Positions 8,093-17,773 are shown, numbered from the stretch's first letter. The stretch is DNA of 47,630 nt from Rhodothermales bacterium (GCA_013002165.1 JABDKO010000231.1:1-47630); one strand, 5' to 3'. Program-made: numbers and translations. Notes: a model not told the origin generated them from the letters alone.

Positions 8093-9492
8093 GTAGAGTC
8101 GGGGGTCAACAACATGACATTCTCGACATGGTGCGTGTGTGGAAACATATCTACCGGATGAGATGGTCCGGTGGTCCAACCACTTCCGAGAAGTTCGATA
8201 TCACGAGCCTGTGTCCTCGGGTTGCAGCTTACGTATACCAGTTTCTCAGGGCGCAAAGCGCTGAGGCGCTCAACAACCCGGGGATGCATACCGGATCGAG
8301 GCGGATCGACAACTATGACATCAGGGCGGCCGTGACGACTTACGAAATCATCATTCAGAACCTTCAGCATATCACCCTGCACAAAGGTGCAATTGTCAAC
8401 ACCATTTCGTGTTGCATTGGCTCTGGCATTCTCGATCGCGGAAGCGATAACTTCGATCCCGGTAATTCGCTCAACGTACTCGGAAAGGTACAGAGAGATT
8501 GAACCGGCACCGCAATACAGATCATACACGTGATCGCCGGGTGCAAATTGTCCCACACCAAGGACAACCTCGTATAATCGCCCAGCTTGCTTTGTGTTGG
8601 TCTGGAAAAATGCCTGTGGTGAAATTTCAAACTCGTATTTACCGATTCGGTCGACGATATTCCCCGGACCGAAGACAACGTTAGCATCTCCATACGCGGT
8701 TTGCGCTACGCCCGTGTTGCTGGTATTTACAAATGTCGAGACCCGTGGAAAGTGCTCCTGTAGCAAGGAGGTTACTTCAGATATTTTGTCGTCGTCGAAG
8801 CCGGTAGTAACGAGATTGACAAGAACATCGTCGGAGGCTGTAGTTGTCCGAACAACGAGGTAACGGAGATATCCTGTCGTTGTACGAACATCCCAGGCGG
8901 ACCAGCCTTTCCGCCGCGCATGGGATCTTATGGCCTCAAGCAGTTCATATGAGATGGGGTCCTGCAAGTGACATTGACTGATATCCAGGACTTTCGAGTA
9001 GTTTCCAGAAACGTGAAATCCTCCGTATACGGAGTCCTCAAACTTGATATCTGTACCAATCTCTGCTCGTGTAAGCCATCGCTTGCTACCAAAAGAATAC
9101 TCCATCTTGTTTCGGTAGTAGTAGATCTCATCGGCACCGACAGATTCCTCGACGACGGCGTCAGGAATCATTGCAATTCTCTGCATTGCATCGCGAACAC
9201 TGTCCCGCTTGGCTTGAAGCTGCGATTCGTACTTCACGTGCTGCCATTTGCAGCCGCCGCATACTCCGAAATGCGCGCACTTCGCCTCTGTTCTGAGAGG
9301 ACTCGGGGTCAACACTTCAACAATTTCTGCCTCGGCATATCTGCGTTTCTTCCTTACGATCCGAACCTTCAGACGATCTCCCGGAACGCCGCCAGTCACC
9401 ATTATCGTAAAACCGTCGAGGTGCGCAATTGATTTGCCCCGGTCGCCAAACCTTTCGATCGAAACATCCAAAATTGACTGGCGCTGAAGCAT
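8089..9492 (-). CDS. rlmD: 23S rRNA (uracil-C5)-methyltransferase, RlmD/RumA family
   Basis: This SAM-dependent enzyme is likely to make m5U in 23S rRNA. The N-terminal ~65 residues are a TRAM RNA-binding domain. A cluster-binding Cys motif follows (C72, C78, C81 in CAHFGVCGGCKWQH). The methyltransferase domain has DLYCGAGSISLYLSEY (SAM site), DPPRSGMHP and VYVSCNPRTQARD with the catalytic Cys. The length of 467 residues is normal. Members differ in target uridine (U747, U1939 or tRNA U54), and sequence reading alone does not settle which one. It sits 27 bases after the cNMP-fold gene and overlaps the epimerase by four bases. Confidence 0.9.
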   Translation of the reverse strand: MLQRQSILDVSIERFGDRGKSIAHLDGFTIMVTGGVPGDRLKVRIVRKKRRYAEAEIVEVLTPSPLRTEAKCAHFGVCGGCKWQHVKYESQLQAKRDSVRDAMQRIAMIPDAVVEESVGADEIYYYRNKMEYSFGSKRWLTRAEIGTDIKFEDSVYGGFHVSGNYSKVLDISQCHLQDPISYELLEAIRSHARRKGWSAWDVRTTTGYLRYLVVRTTTASDDVLVNLVTTGFDDDKISEVTSLLQEHFPRVSTFVNTSNTGVAQTAYGDANVVFGPGNIVDRIGKYEFEISPQAFFQTNTKQAGRLYEVVLGVGQFAPGDHVYDLYCGAGSISLYLSEYVERITGIEVIASAIENARANATRNGVDNCTFVQGDMLKVLNDDFVSRHGRPDVIVVDPPRSGMHPRVVERLSALRPEKLVYVSCNPRTQARDIELLGSGWTTGPSHPVDMFPHTHHVENVMLLTPDST

Positions 9493-9519
9493 TTGATTTA
9501 AACCGGTAGGTGGAACTAG

Positions 9520-10107
9520 CTACTGTGATTCAGTCACAATGGCTGCAGGTGTATCGGATGAGCCTTGTGCGCTAATAGAGGCAGCAAGGGACCGATAGTC
9601 TCGAGAGTTGTTAACAGCAGTTTCTGCAAGGTACTCTGCAAGCACCATGAGTAGTGCAGATCCGACCGCCGGGTTACGGCGCACGAGGGATTTGAGTTCA
9701 GGTGAAAAAAGACCAAGGAGGGATGTCTGTTGTGTTGCCCTGGCAGTCTCTTCTCGCCTGACATCACCAAACATTGATGCTACTCCAAACACCTGGTTCG
9801 AACCAAGTATAGAGGGGCTCGAATCTGAGGGAGGCGAGGAACTGACCAGATCTACGGTACCATCTTCGACGATGTAGAGTCCAAGGCCGGGATCACCTTC
9901 GTAGTAAATGATCTCGTCACGTTTGTAGTGTCGTCTGTGCAGTGAACTGGCGATGTGGAACAATTGTCTGCGGGTCAGCGCGCTAAGCAGGTTAACCTCC
10001 CGAAGCACAGCTACCACATCAGCCTTGGAGTTGTCCTCCCGAGCAGCGAACATGCGCGATACTCCACTTCGCACAATGGCAAGAATCTTTTTTATCCAGG
10101 CTTGCAT
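9520..10107 (-). CDS. Cyclic-nucleotide-binding-fold protein without output domain
   Basis: A 195-residue soluble protein. Residues about 35-150 match the cNMP-binding beta-roll, with pattern FHIASSLHRRHYKRDEIIYYEGDPG, then GLYIVEDGTVDL, then a segment where the phosphate-binding cassette would lie. No helix-turn-helix follows, so it is not a CRP-type transcription factor. The N-terminal stretch (1-22) is a basic amphipathic helix that could touch the membrane. The cassette lacks a clear FGE-x-A-L-x-x-x-x-R-x-A signature (it reads FGVASMFGDVRREETARA), so ligand binding is doubtful. It lies between an Omp85 gene (15-base gap) and rlmD (27-base gap). Confidence 0.8.
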   Translation of the reverse strand: MQAWIKKILAIVRSGVSRMFAAREDNSKADVVAVLREVNLLSALTRRQLFHIASSLHRRHYKRDEIIYYEGDPGLGLYIVEDGTVDLVSSSPPSDSSPSILGSNQVFGVASMFGDVRREETARATQQTSLLGLFSPELKSLVRRNPAVGSALLMVLAEYLAETAVNNSRDYRSLAASISAQGSSDTPAAIVTESQ

Positions 10108-10122
10108 GGTTAAAAGGAAATA

Positions 10123-12573
10123 TTAAAACGTATGACCAATTCCAAAATGTAGTACTGGATCGGAAAATCCATCCGGATAGAAGCCACGTACCGATCTGGA
10201 TGGGTCGTACACTTTGTATCCGATATCAATACGCGCAATAAAATACTCCCAGGCAATACGTATACCTAATCCCGACCCGACACCAATCTCCTTGTAGACA
10301 GATCCCAACCGGAATTGGCCATCGACATCATCGTCATCGGTCTCAATTCCGGGGTTTCTTGGTCCGAACCAGATATTACCTGCATCACCAAATAGCGCGA
10401 ATATCCAATCCGCTGCCAGTACGTTTGTAAACATTGTTGTGCGCATCTCAACGCTGGACTCCAGTTTGATGTCGCCGCCAAGAATATTTGTAGTTTCTGT
10501 AGACGAAGTAGATCCAGTTGAACCGAGTTCAGCCGCACCCGGACCAAGTTCGCCAAGTTGCCATCCACGGACACTGAAGGCTCCCCCGCTGAAGAACCGT
10601 TTATCGAATGGAGCAACAGGTGAGCCACCGGTCGGATGTACGACGCCACCCAGTGCACGAAAAGCAACCACCGTTACACGATTCATTCGTCGATACTGAC
10701 GAAGGTCTGTGACAAAGCGAACGTAAGGTCGATAGATCAGTCGTGGGTCCGTTTCACTCGACCCGAAGAACGGCAAGGCTGGCAGACTGCCTTCAACAGA
10801 ATCCGGTGTAAATACATATCGATCGAGAAATGATGGAAGTGTCCCTCCTACTTCACCGGACAGATCATAAGAATAACCTTCCTCACGGCGCAAAGGATTG
10901 ACGTTCGTCGACCGGAATGTGTACCTGAGAGCGTTGTTAACCTGGGGACTTGTGTAGTCCTCCAGAATCCTTGCCCTCTGTAATGGATCATCACCGATTG
11001 ATGCCAGAAGAGGTTCCAGAAACTCTTCATTGAATCCGCGAATCGTGTCAGGATTGCTAACACTCAGATCGATAACATCAACGAGAGATGCAATAGTCGG
11101 GGTGTGCTGCAGCTCGAGTCTGAACCTCATATTTCCGCGACCCCTGATGACAAGCTTCAACTGATCCCGCCGGGCAGCAAGCAAAGTCACGCTGAAGCGT
11201 GATCGGGAGTCAAACAACGATATACGATTGTCAATCCCGCGAAACGGAAAAATCAAATAGGGGTACAGTATCGTCGCTGAAACTTCTCCCTGAGTCGAGG
11301 TAAACAAGCGGAAGTCACTGTCGGCGGCGATTGACCCTGAAGCACGCAGTCTGAAATTCTCGCCTCCTCCAAGTGTGTTGAGATTCCTGTAGGACATACC
11401 GATTCCAGTACCAAGTTCCGTATCGGCACCTCCCAACACGCCTCCCCGCTGAAGCATGAATGTTTCCAGGCGGATCTGGTGTCTCCTGCGAGTTCGAAGC
11501 TCGATTTCAGTAGGTAATGCGGGTGATCCCGAAAGCGTGTCGACGATCGATTCAGATTGAATATTTGTATAGGTGAATATTCCACTGGCTTCGAGGCGCT
11601 GCTTCGTCGCGGTGAGCTGACTTTGGTCGAACCATTCACCGGGCCGGAACCGGAGAGATCTTCGCAAAAGAGATGATTCAAGTTGACTCTCATACTGATA
11701 ATCTGCTGTCACGAATGCAAGCGATTCTCCATCGTCAACAACAATTGTTCTGAGCGTGTCAGAACGTGCTTTCTCGGATTGCTCAGGGCCCTGAACAGCA
11801 ATGGCAACATCGCTAAAGCGATATCTTTCTCCGGCACCGATGGTCAGCGTGACATCGAACGAGTCCGGGGAGAACGGGAATACGATAGCACGTATCGAAT
11901 CTCGCGTCACCGTAGCATAGCCAGAGTTTCGCAGGACATTTACAATGCGGGTACGTTCCTCAATAAGTAGCGGCTCCGAGTAACGATTAGGTGACCGTGC
12001 CACATCATCGGCATCTGCGATCAGCGATTCGGTCGAGATTCTGGACCGCACCTGACCACTAATTGCATCCACTCCCGTAAACTCAAGCTTCCGAATGTAT
12101 GTCGGAGGACCCTTTTCGATAACGAATCGCACTGTAACCCATGGTGACTTGTCGTGGGCAACAACCTCGGCGTTGACATCTACTCGCCTGAAGCCTTCCT
12201 GCAGGTAGAACAACCTGAGTCGTTCAATGTCTGCGTCGACGATTTCTTGTTGATAGGCCGCAGGCGGCTCACCTGTCGACATAAGTGCGCGACCAAAAAT
12301 CGTCTTGCCCGGAGCCCCAAGCTGATAGAGCCACAGCCACCAGCGAAATCCGGGAATCTGTAGAAACTCCCTGTTGGCTTTAGTGCGTGTTAGAGTCTGA
12401 AGCTGGAAGTCCGTGAACAGCGTGTTTCCCGCGAACTGTACGCTTGCAATCCGCTGGTCCGGCGGTTCTGGTTCGGAAACGTCCTGCGCGGAAGTAGAGG
12501 ATATCAGGAAAACGTGCGCCACGAAAAGCACGGAAAGGCGCAGACAGATATTGGGATTACTTGGGCTAATCAC
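10123..12573 (-). CDS. Omp85-family outer membrane protein (BamA/TamA-like)
   Basis: An 816-residue secreted protein with a signal peptide of about 29 residues ending STSAQ. POTRA-like periplasmic repeats follow; one recognisable stretch is VRFVIEKGPPTYIRKLEF. The C-terminal half is a 16-strand-type barrel carrying the lid-loop motif SVRGW (VRGW at 668-671), and the protein ends in HFGIGHTF with terminal Phe, the beta-signal. It is likely to insert or export outer membrane or surface proteins. It is shorter than a canonical five-POTRA BamA, so TamA-like or accessory BamA is as likely as the essential BamA. The start appears to be GTG at 12573. It heads a four-gene cluster. Confidence 0.87.
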   Translation of the reverse strand: MISPSNPNICLRLSVLFVAHVFLISSTSAQDVSEPEPPDQRIASVQFAGNTLFTDFQLQTLTRTKANREFLQIPGFRWWLWLYQLGAPGKTIFGRALMSTGEPPAAYQQEIVDADIERLRLFYLQEGFRRVDVNAEVVAHDKSPWVTVRFVIEKGPPTYIRKLEFTGVDAISGQVRSRISTESLIADADDVARSPNRYSEPLLIEERTRIVNVLRNSGYATVTRDSIRAIVFPFSPDSFDVTLTIGAGERYRFSDVAIAVQGPEQSEKARSDTLRTIVVDDGESLAFVTADYQYESQLESSLLRRSLRFRPGEWFDQSQLTATKQRLEASGIFTYTNIQSESIVDTLSGSPALPTEIELRTRRRHQIRLETFMLQRGGVLGGADTELGTGIGMSYRNLNTLGGGENFRLRASGSIAADSDFRLFTSTQGEVSATILYPYLIFPFRGIDNRISLFDSRSRFSVTLLAARRDQLKLVIRGRGNMRFRLELQHTPTIASLVDVIDLSVSNPDTIRGFNEEFLEPLLASIGDDPLQRARILEDYTSPQVNNALRYTFRSTNVNPLRREEGYSYDLSGEVGGTLPSFLDRYVFTPDSVEGSLPALPFFGSSETDPRLIYRPYVRFVTDLRQYRRMNRVTVVAFRALGGVVHPTGGSPVAPFDKRFFSGGAFSVRGWQLGELGPGAAELGSTGSTSSTETTNILGGDIKLESSVEMRTTMFTNVLAADWIFALFGDAGNIWFGPRNPGIETDDDDVDGQFRLGSVYKEIGVGSGLGIRIAWEYFIARIDIGYKVYDPSRSVRGFYPDGFSDPVLHFGIGHTF

Positions 12574-12664
12574 GCGGTGCGAAATGCTAACGATTCAATA
12601 AGATCGGGACTCGCAATGGACCTGACTGTAACCGTTGGCGGCACCTTATTGTTGCGCCGGAGCT

Positions 12665-12883
12665 CTATTCGTCTTCGTAGTAGAAATCATCGTCTGCCGT
12701 GGGGAAATCAGGCCAGACTTCTTCGATACTCTCATACGGCTCACCGTCATCTTCCATTGCCATCAGATTGTCGATCACTTCGAGAGGAGTTCCGGTGCGA
12801 TCAGCGTAATCGATAAGCTCATCTTTTGTCGCGGGCCATGGTGCGTCTTCCAGGTAAGAGGCAAGTTCGAGTGTCCAGTACAT
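12665..12883 (-). CDS. DUF2795 family protein
   Basis: A 72-residue acidic protein starting MYWTLELASYLEDAPWPATKDELIDYADR. The W/FPATKDELIDYA pattern followed by V-x-x-L and Y-x-S-I-E-E-V-W is the DUF2795 signature, a small helical domain found in Bacteroidota, Actinobacteria and others with no established function. I use the ATG at 12883; a TTG at 12904 would add seven residues but has no ribosome binding site. The Asp/Glu-rich tail DDDFYYEDE is notable. The Omp85 gene begins 91 bases downstream on the same strand. Confidence 0.85.
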   Translation of the reverse strand: MYWTLELASYLEDAPWPATKDELIDYADRTGTPLEVIDNLMAMEDDGEPYESIEEVWPDFPTADDDFYYEDE

Positions 12884-13057
12884 GGTATTCAGACGCAGAC
12901 TCAACTGCAGAGTTGTCGTATTTTTATTAGATAGAGCCCAGAATTCGACTCACAATAGAAAGCCACGGCTAAAAAAGCAAGTAATTCGCACGGGTTCTGC
13001 AAGCGTCACAATTTGACCGGATCGGCAGGAATATGCCGGAGACAGGCACTCAGGGGA

Positions 13058-14035
13058 TTAGTCGAGCGAAGATTGATCTTTCTGGGAATCTTCAAGCAGC
13101 GTCTTGTACGCTTGCGGAGAAAGATTCGGTGCAAAGAAATAAATCGGATTTACCGGTTTACCTTTGAGGTCTCGAACTTCATAGTGGAGATGCGGGGCTT
13201 TGGACAGGCCCGTGTTGCCACTCAAACCGATTACGTCGCCGCGGGATACGGTTACGCCGCGTTTGATGTTTGTTGGGATAGACGACAGGTGCGCGAACGT
13301 TGTCACGTAACCAACTGTCGGATGTTTAATGCGAACATAGTTCCCGAGGCCACCGCCTCTACCTGCCTGCACAACGACACCATCGCCGGGTGCAACGACC
13401 TTTGTACCGGTCGAGACAAGAATGTCTATCCCGTTGTGAGGTCTGTAGATATTCAGTATCGGATGCAGTCTGCGACCAAACCCTGAGACGACTGGTCCGT
13501 CTGAAGGAACGAGAGCCGGCATCTCAGCCATCTGCACGTTGTGTTCGCGAGCCAGCGAACTGAGCTCACGATAACTCGTGTTCTGCAAGTTTATCTGGCG
13601 CTCGAGACGATCAAGTGAGGCTGCTGTACTCCTCAAAAGTGTAGCGGTACTTTCTGAATACCCGTCATATTGAGCATACGGATCCGATCCACCAACACCA
13701 ACCTGGAGAACGTCGTCGGAGATAGGCTCCGTCTGCAGAAGGGTTCGGTAGAGATTTTGATCGACATCAGAAAGGTGCCCCAGTTTCCCTTCGACCTCGG
13801 CCATGCGATCACCCACGTCAAGCAGGTGGTTTTGAAGGACGGCATTCTCACTGATGAGTGCCATCTCTTCAGGGGTTTTGACGAACTTGTCAAGACCAAT
13901 TGTTAGAAGTACTCCGAGGATAATGGCGACCGACCCGATGTGTAGCCACATCTTGTACCTGTCCCGTTTGTCCTCGACGAGCTCTACGAACTGGCAGAGC
14001 TCCTTATCATAGTAATACTTCTTCAATTGTGACAT
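13058..14035 (-). CDS. M23 family (LytM) metallopeptidase, membrane anchored
   Basis: A 325-residue single-pass inner membrane protein likely to cut peptidoglycan cross-links or act as an amidase activator. Residues 1-30 are cytoplasmic, 31-48 the membrane helix, and about 60-170 a helical region. The M23 domain from 180 has H200-x-x-x-D204 (HNGID) and the H282-x-H284 pair (HLHYE), with H249 in between, so the zinc site looks intact and the enzyme should be active. This architecture is the common Bacteroidota M23 form with a short N-terminal cytosolic segment. A 371-base non-coding stretch precedes it. Confidence 0.93.
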   Translation of the reverse strand: MSQLKKYYYDKELCQFVELVEDKRDRYKMWLHIGSVAIILGVLLTIGLDKFVKTPEEMALISENAVLQNHLLDVGDRMAEVEGKLGHLSDVDQNLYRTLLQTEPISDDVLQVGVGGSDPYAQYDGYSESTATLLRSTAASLDRLERQINLQNTSYRELSSLAREHNVQMAEMPALVPSDGPVVSGFGRRLHPILNIYRPHNGIDILVSTGTKVVAPGDGVVVQAGRGGGLGNYVRIKHPTVGYVTTFAHLSSIPTNIKRGVTVSRGDVIGLSGNTGLSKAPHLHYEVRDLKGKPVNPIYFFAPNLSPQAYKTLLEDSQKDQSSLD

Positions 14036-14406
14036 CTATTACAAAGTCTTGGCGTTGAGGGCCAACTCACATCCTGGCACTTGCCATCGCCCTTTCGCGT
14101 CGACCGTTTCGCCGAGAGGTTTTCCAACCGCGCGCTGAGGTGCATAAAGTGAGCCAATATATGCGAAATTGGTGCCTTGTGTCAACCGAACCAGCCCTGA
14201 ACCACTGTCCTATTTCCGCTTTTTGTCAAAGATTTCAGAGTCACAACGGCCACTTGTCTCACTGCCAGACCCGTTTCAGGAGTATGATATACCTATCGGA
14301 TAGCCCTGGGATGATATTAAACGATGACCGCCAATCTTCTTCTGACATCAACAAATTGATATTAATACACTTAAGTGTACCGTACTGGGGCTGGAAAGGA
14401 CTAGAC
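14036..14406. other. Non-coding gap with one perfect palindrome
   Basis: A 371-base stretch between the M23 peptidase start and the stop of the 134-residue gene, both on the minus strand. I see no convincing gene in it. It should hold the M23 promoter, but no clear -33/-7 pair stands out. A 14-base perfect palindrome lies at 14366-14379 and is listed separately. Confidence 0.6.
14366..14379. promoter_or_regulatory. 14-base perfect palindrome
   Basis: TACACTTAAGTGTA is its own reverse complement. It lies 28 bases past the stop of the 134-residue gene and about 330 bases upstream of the M23 gene. It has no loop and no T-run, so it looks more like a binding site for a dimeric regulator than a terminator. 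The function is unknown. Confidence 0.3.
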
Positions 14407-14811
14407 CTACCCGGAGATCACAAGTTGGTCCGGCAGGTCATTGCGCTGGGGATTAGGATTCAGAAGGGGCCCGGTTAGCGGAAGCTCGAAGGCGGTTACG
14501 AAATGGGCCAGCGTTGCGAAAAAGAACTCTTGCTGGAATTCCACAAAGTCCGAGTCAAAGCCGTGCTTGTCATCCTCATGGCCCTCAATCTCCAGAAAAA
14601 AACTCCTGGGCCAATCGGGATATTGCGTCTGAGACTGCTTGATCAGGTCAAAGCAATTTGAAACCGCATCCTCAAATGTGTCTGTATCCCGGACAATATG
14701 CAGTATCGAGACTGTGTTGTCGAAGTTCATTGCAATGCCCGGAGCGTCCGGTTTCGAGTATTGAGGCACGAACTGTGGACCTTCGTCCTTTTCGAAATCA
14801 TCGATCATCAT
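14407..14811 (-). CDS. Hypothetical protein, translationally coupled to uvrA
   Basis: A 134-residue soluble acidic protein that I do not recognise. It opens with two ATG codons in a row (14811, 14808) inside the last 14 bases of uvrA, in another frame, so its translation is probably coupled to UvrA. The sequence is Phe- and Asp-rich with a helical C-terminal half (FVEFQQEFFFATLAHFVTAFELP). There is no signal peptide, membrane segment or metal motif. It looks like a real globular protein rather than a shadow, since no gene lies opposite. Confidence 0.6.
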   Translation of the reverse strand: MMIDDFEKDEGPQFVPQYSKPDAPGIAMNFDNTVSILHIVRDTDTFEDAVSNCFDLIKQSQTQYPDWPRSFFLEIEGHEDDKHGFDSDFVEFQQEFFFATLAHFVTAFELPLTGPLLNPNPQRNDLPDQLVISG

Positions 14812-17773
14812 TCATCTCCATAACTTCCAGGTCTTCGTCTGACATTTCATCATCAACATCTTGATCGTCGTCATCTTCATTGTCATCCTGACTGCCGGAC
14901 ACGCTTCCTATCTCTCCGAGGTCAAATGAGTCCTCGACCCCGATAACACTATTGGCCAGTTCACCTGATAAAAACCGACCCGTATGCGTGTCGATTGCGG
15001 CCATTTCCTCCGGAGTTCCTACGGCGACGATACACCCTCCCGATTCCCCGCCTTCAGGCCCGAGATCAATAATGTGGTCAGCCACTTTCACGACATCCAG
15101 GTTGTGCTCGATCACAAGAACAGTATTCCCCCGCGCAACGAGAGCTTGTAAAACATCGAGGAGGTGTTTCACATCTTCGAAGTGGAGACCCGTCGTTGGT
15201 TCATCAAGAATGTATAACGTATTCCCGGTTCCGGGTCGGGACAGTTCCTTCGACAATTTGACCCTCTGGGCTTCGCCGCCGGACAGTGTCGTCGCCTGCT
15301 GGCCCAATCGAATATACCCCAGTCCCACCATATTCAATGTCCGCAGTTTCCTTGCGATACGCGGTATGTTCGCAAAGAACTCAAGGGCTTCCGAGACTGT
15401 CATCTCCAGGACGTCCGCAATCGTCTTTTCGCGAAAACGCACCTCCAATGTCTCCGCATTGTAGCGCCGGCCGTTGCACGTTTCGCACTCTACGTATACG
15501 TCAGGAAGGAAATTCATTTCGAGTTTGACAATTCCTGCCCCCTTGCACGCTTCACATCTTCCACCTTTGACGTTGAAAGAAAAACGACCGGGTTTGTAGG
15601 CCCGGATCTTCGACTCGGTTAGCTCTGCAAAGATGTCACGAATCAGGCTGAACAGTCCGGTGTACGTGGCAGGATTGGACCTGGGCGTTCTGCCGATCGG
15701 TCGTTGATCAATCTCTATGACTTTGTCTACGTAGTCGAGACCATCAATTTGTTCGTAAGGAAGCGGTTGTGTTCGGGCGTTATGATAGTGCGCCGACAGA
15801 ATCGGATAGAGAGTCTGATTGATGAGACTCGATTTCCCCGAGCCTGAAACCCCTGTGACCGCAATGAACCGACCCAGCGGAATCCTGAGGTCATTGCCTT
15901 TGAGATTGTGACCACGTGCACCTGTCAACACAAGCTCGTGACCATTGCCCGCCCGTCTCCTCGGAGGAACCAGAATATGCCGACTTCCCGTTATGTACTG
16001 GACCGTCATGCTCTCCTTGACCTTATTGATCTCGGCCGGCGTCCCTGCTGCCATTACCACACCACCGTGTTCGCCGGCACCGGGTCCAAGATCGACCACA
16101 TAGTCAGCAGCCTCGATCATCTCCCGATCGTGCTCAACGACGATGACCGAATTGCCCAGGTCCCTGAGTTTCTGGAGCGACGCAATCAATCGTACATTGT
16201 CCCGCGGATGCAGGCCTATACTTGGTTCGTCAAGAACGTACAGGACACCGACGAGCTGCGTCCCGATCTGGGTTGCCAGCCGGATCCGCTGACTTTCGCC
16301 GCCGGAGAGAGATCTTGCACTCCGGTCGAGACTCAGATAATCAATACCGACATCCAGTAGAAAGCCAAGCCTGTCAGTTATCTCTTTACGGATAGGCCTT
16401 GCGATGACTTCAGCGCGTCCATCCAGCTCAAGGTGGGTGATGAACTCATGGAGTGACGCAACATCCATTGTCACGAGGTCCTTTATGTTCTTGTCAGCAA
16501 TGCGGTATGAAAGACTCTCCCTTTTCAGCCTCCCTCCTTCACATTCCGGACAGCGGACGCGGCTCAGGTATGACTCGGCCCAGCGCCTGTTCGAGGCAGA
16601 ATTTGTCTGCTGATACGTGTGCCATACGTGTCCGAAGATTCCGCCGAACCGGTGCTTGTAAACAACCTCACGATCCTTGTATTTGTAGACGATATCGAAC
16701 TGGCGATCTCCAAGGCCATCCAGCACGGCCGAACGCTGCTCTTCGTTCAGATCGCAGAACGGCGTATCGAAGTCAATCTCGTATTCGTCGGCGACTGCTC
16801 TGAGTTGGCTGAACACCCAGATGTCTCGCGGTTTACCTATCGGATGCAGTGCACCGTCATTAATGCTCAGCTCCGGATCCGGTACGACCAGGTCCTCAGC
16901 AACTACTCGTTTTACTCCCAATCCATTGCACGTCGGACAAGCTCCATACGGTGAGTTGAATGAGAAACTATTCGGTGATGGATCGTCATACGACAGCCCG
17001 TCCTTTGCTGAAAACAGGTGCCTGCTGAAGACATGATCTGTGCTGCCATCTTCGTCGTCGAGAACTGAGGTGATCAATACACCATTTCCCATTCCGAGCG
17101 CGGTGTCGACAGACTGTGCAATACGAGGACGTATTCCCTTCTTGATAATCACCCGATCGACCACAACCTCGATGTCATGCGTTTTATATCGATCGACCTT
17201 CAGTCCCTTTTTGAGTTCGATGACCTCGTTGTCTACACGGACGCGCTCGAATCCCTGCCTCGATATCTGTTCAAACAGTTCACGGTAGTGCCCTTTTCGG
17301 CCGCGGACCACCGGGCTGAGGATGAGCATTCGCGTCCCGTTGGGAAAGCCGGTGATGCCGTCGATTATTTCATCGTCGGACTGTCGCCGCATTTCGTCTC
17401 CGGAGATGTACGAATACGCTGTCGACGCACGGGCGTACAGGAGTCTGAGGAAGTCGTAAATTTCGGTAACGGTACCGACAGTCGACCGGGGATTGCTGCT
17501 GACGCTTTTTTGCTCGATCGAAATTACTGGAGACAGGCCGTCGATGAAGTCGACGTCGGGACGCTCCATCATTCCCAGAAACTGACGCGCATACGCGCTC
17601 AGGCTCTCCATGTATCGCCGCTGTCCTTCGGCATAAATCGTGTCGAAGGCCAGACTTGATTTCCCGCTACCGGACAAGCCGGTTACCACCACCAACTGAT
17701 TCCGCGGAATATTAAGATCGATGTTCTTCAGATTGTGCTCGCGTGCACCTCTGATGACGATCTCCTGATCCAT
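14798..17773 (-). CDS. uvrA: Excinuclease ABC subunit UvrA
   Basis: UvrA is the damage-recognition ATPase of nucleotide excision repair and loads UvrB. The protein is 991 residues from the ATG at 17773; a TTG 33 bases upstream is less likely. It has two ABC cassettes: Walker A GLSGSGKSS at 33-41 and a second GVSGSGKSSL after the midpoint, each with LSGGE signatures and YVLDEPS/YILDEPT Walker B motifs. Zinc-binding Cys pairs include CPTCNG, CPECEG, and CEACKG with CETCNG. The last ~45 residues are a very acidic tail rich in Asp and Glu, longer than usual. The next gene starts inside its last codons. Confidence 0.96.
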   Translation of the reverse strand: MDQEIVIRGAREHNLKNIDLNIPRNQLVVVTGLSGSGKSSLAFDTIYAEGQRRYMESLSAYARQFLGMMERPDVDFIDGLSPVISIEQKSVSSNPRSTVGTVTEIYDFLRLLYARASTAYSYISGDEMRRQSDDEIIDGITGFPNGTRMLILSPVVRGRKGHYRELFEQISRQGFERVRVDNEVIELKKGLKVDRYKTHDIEVVVDRVIIKKGIRPRIAQSVDTALGMGNGVLITSVLDDEDGSTDHVFSRHLFSAKDGLSYDDPSPNSFSFNSPYGACPTCNGLGVKRVVAEDLVVPDPELSINDGALHPIGKPRDIWVFSQLRAVADEYEIDFDTPFCDLNEEQRSAVLDGLGDRQFDIVYKYKDREVVYKHRFGGIFGHVWHTYQQTNSASNRRWAESYLSRVRCPECEGGRLKRESLSYRIADKNIKDLVTMDVASLHEFITHLELDGRAEVIARPIRKEITDRLGFLLDVGIDYLSLDRSARSLSGGESQRIRLATQIGTQLVGVLYVLDEPSIGLHPRDNVRLIASLQKLRDLGNSVIVVEHDREMIEAADYVVDLGPGAGEHGGVVMAAGTPAEINKVKESMTVQYITGSRHILVPPRRRAGNGHELVLTGARGHNLKGNDLRIPLGRFIAVTGVSGSGKSSLINQTLYPILSAHYHNARTQPLPYEQIDGLDYVDKVIEIDQRPIGRTPRSNPATYTGLFSLIRDIFAELTESKIRAYKPGRFSFNVKGGRCEACKGAGIVKLEMNFLPDVYVECETCNGRRYNAETLEVRFREKTIADVLEMTVSEALEFFANIPRIARKLRTLNMVGLGYIRLGQQATTLSGGEAQRVKLSKELSRPGTGNTLYILDEPTTGLHFEDVKHLLDVLQALVARGNTVLVIEHNLDVVKVADHIIDLGPEGGESGGCIVAVGTPEEMAAIDTHTGRFLSGELANSVIGVEDSFDLGEIGSVSGSQDDNEDDDDQDVDDEMSDEDLEVMEMNDDR

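Noticed and set aside
14140-14478. 112-codon open frame in the intergenic gap
   Set aside because: It runs into the 134-residue minus-strand gene, has low-quality composition and no start signal. The gap is better described as non-coding.
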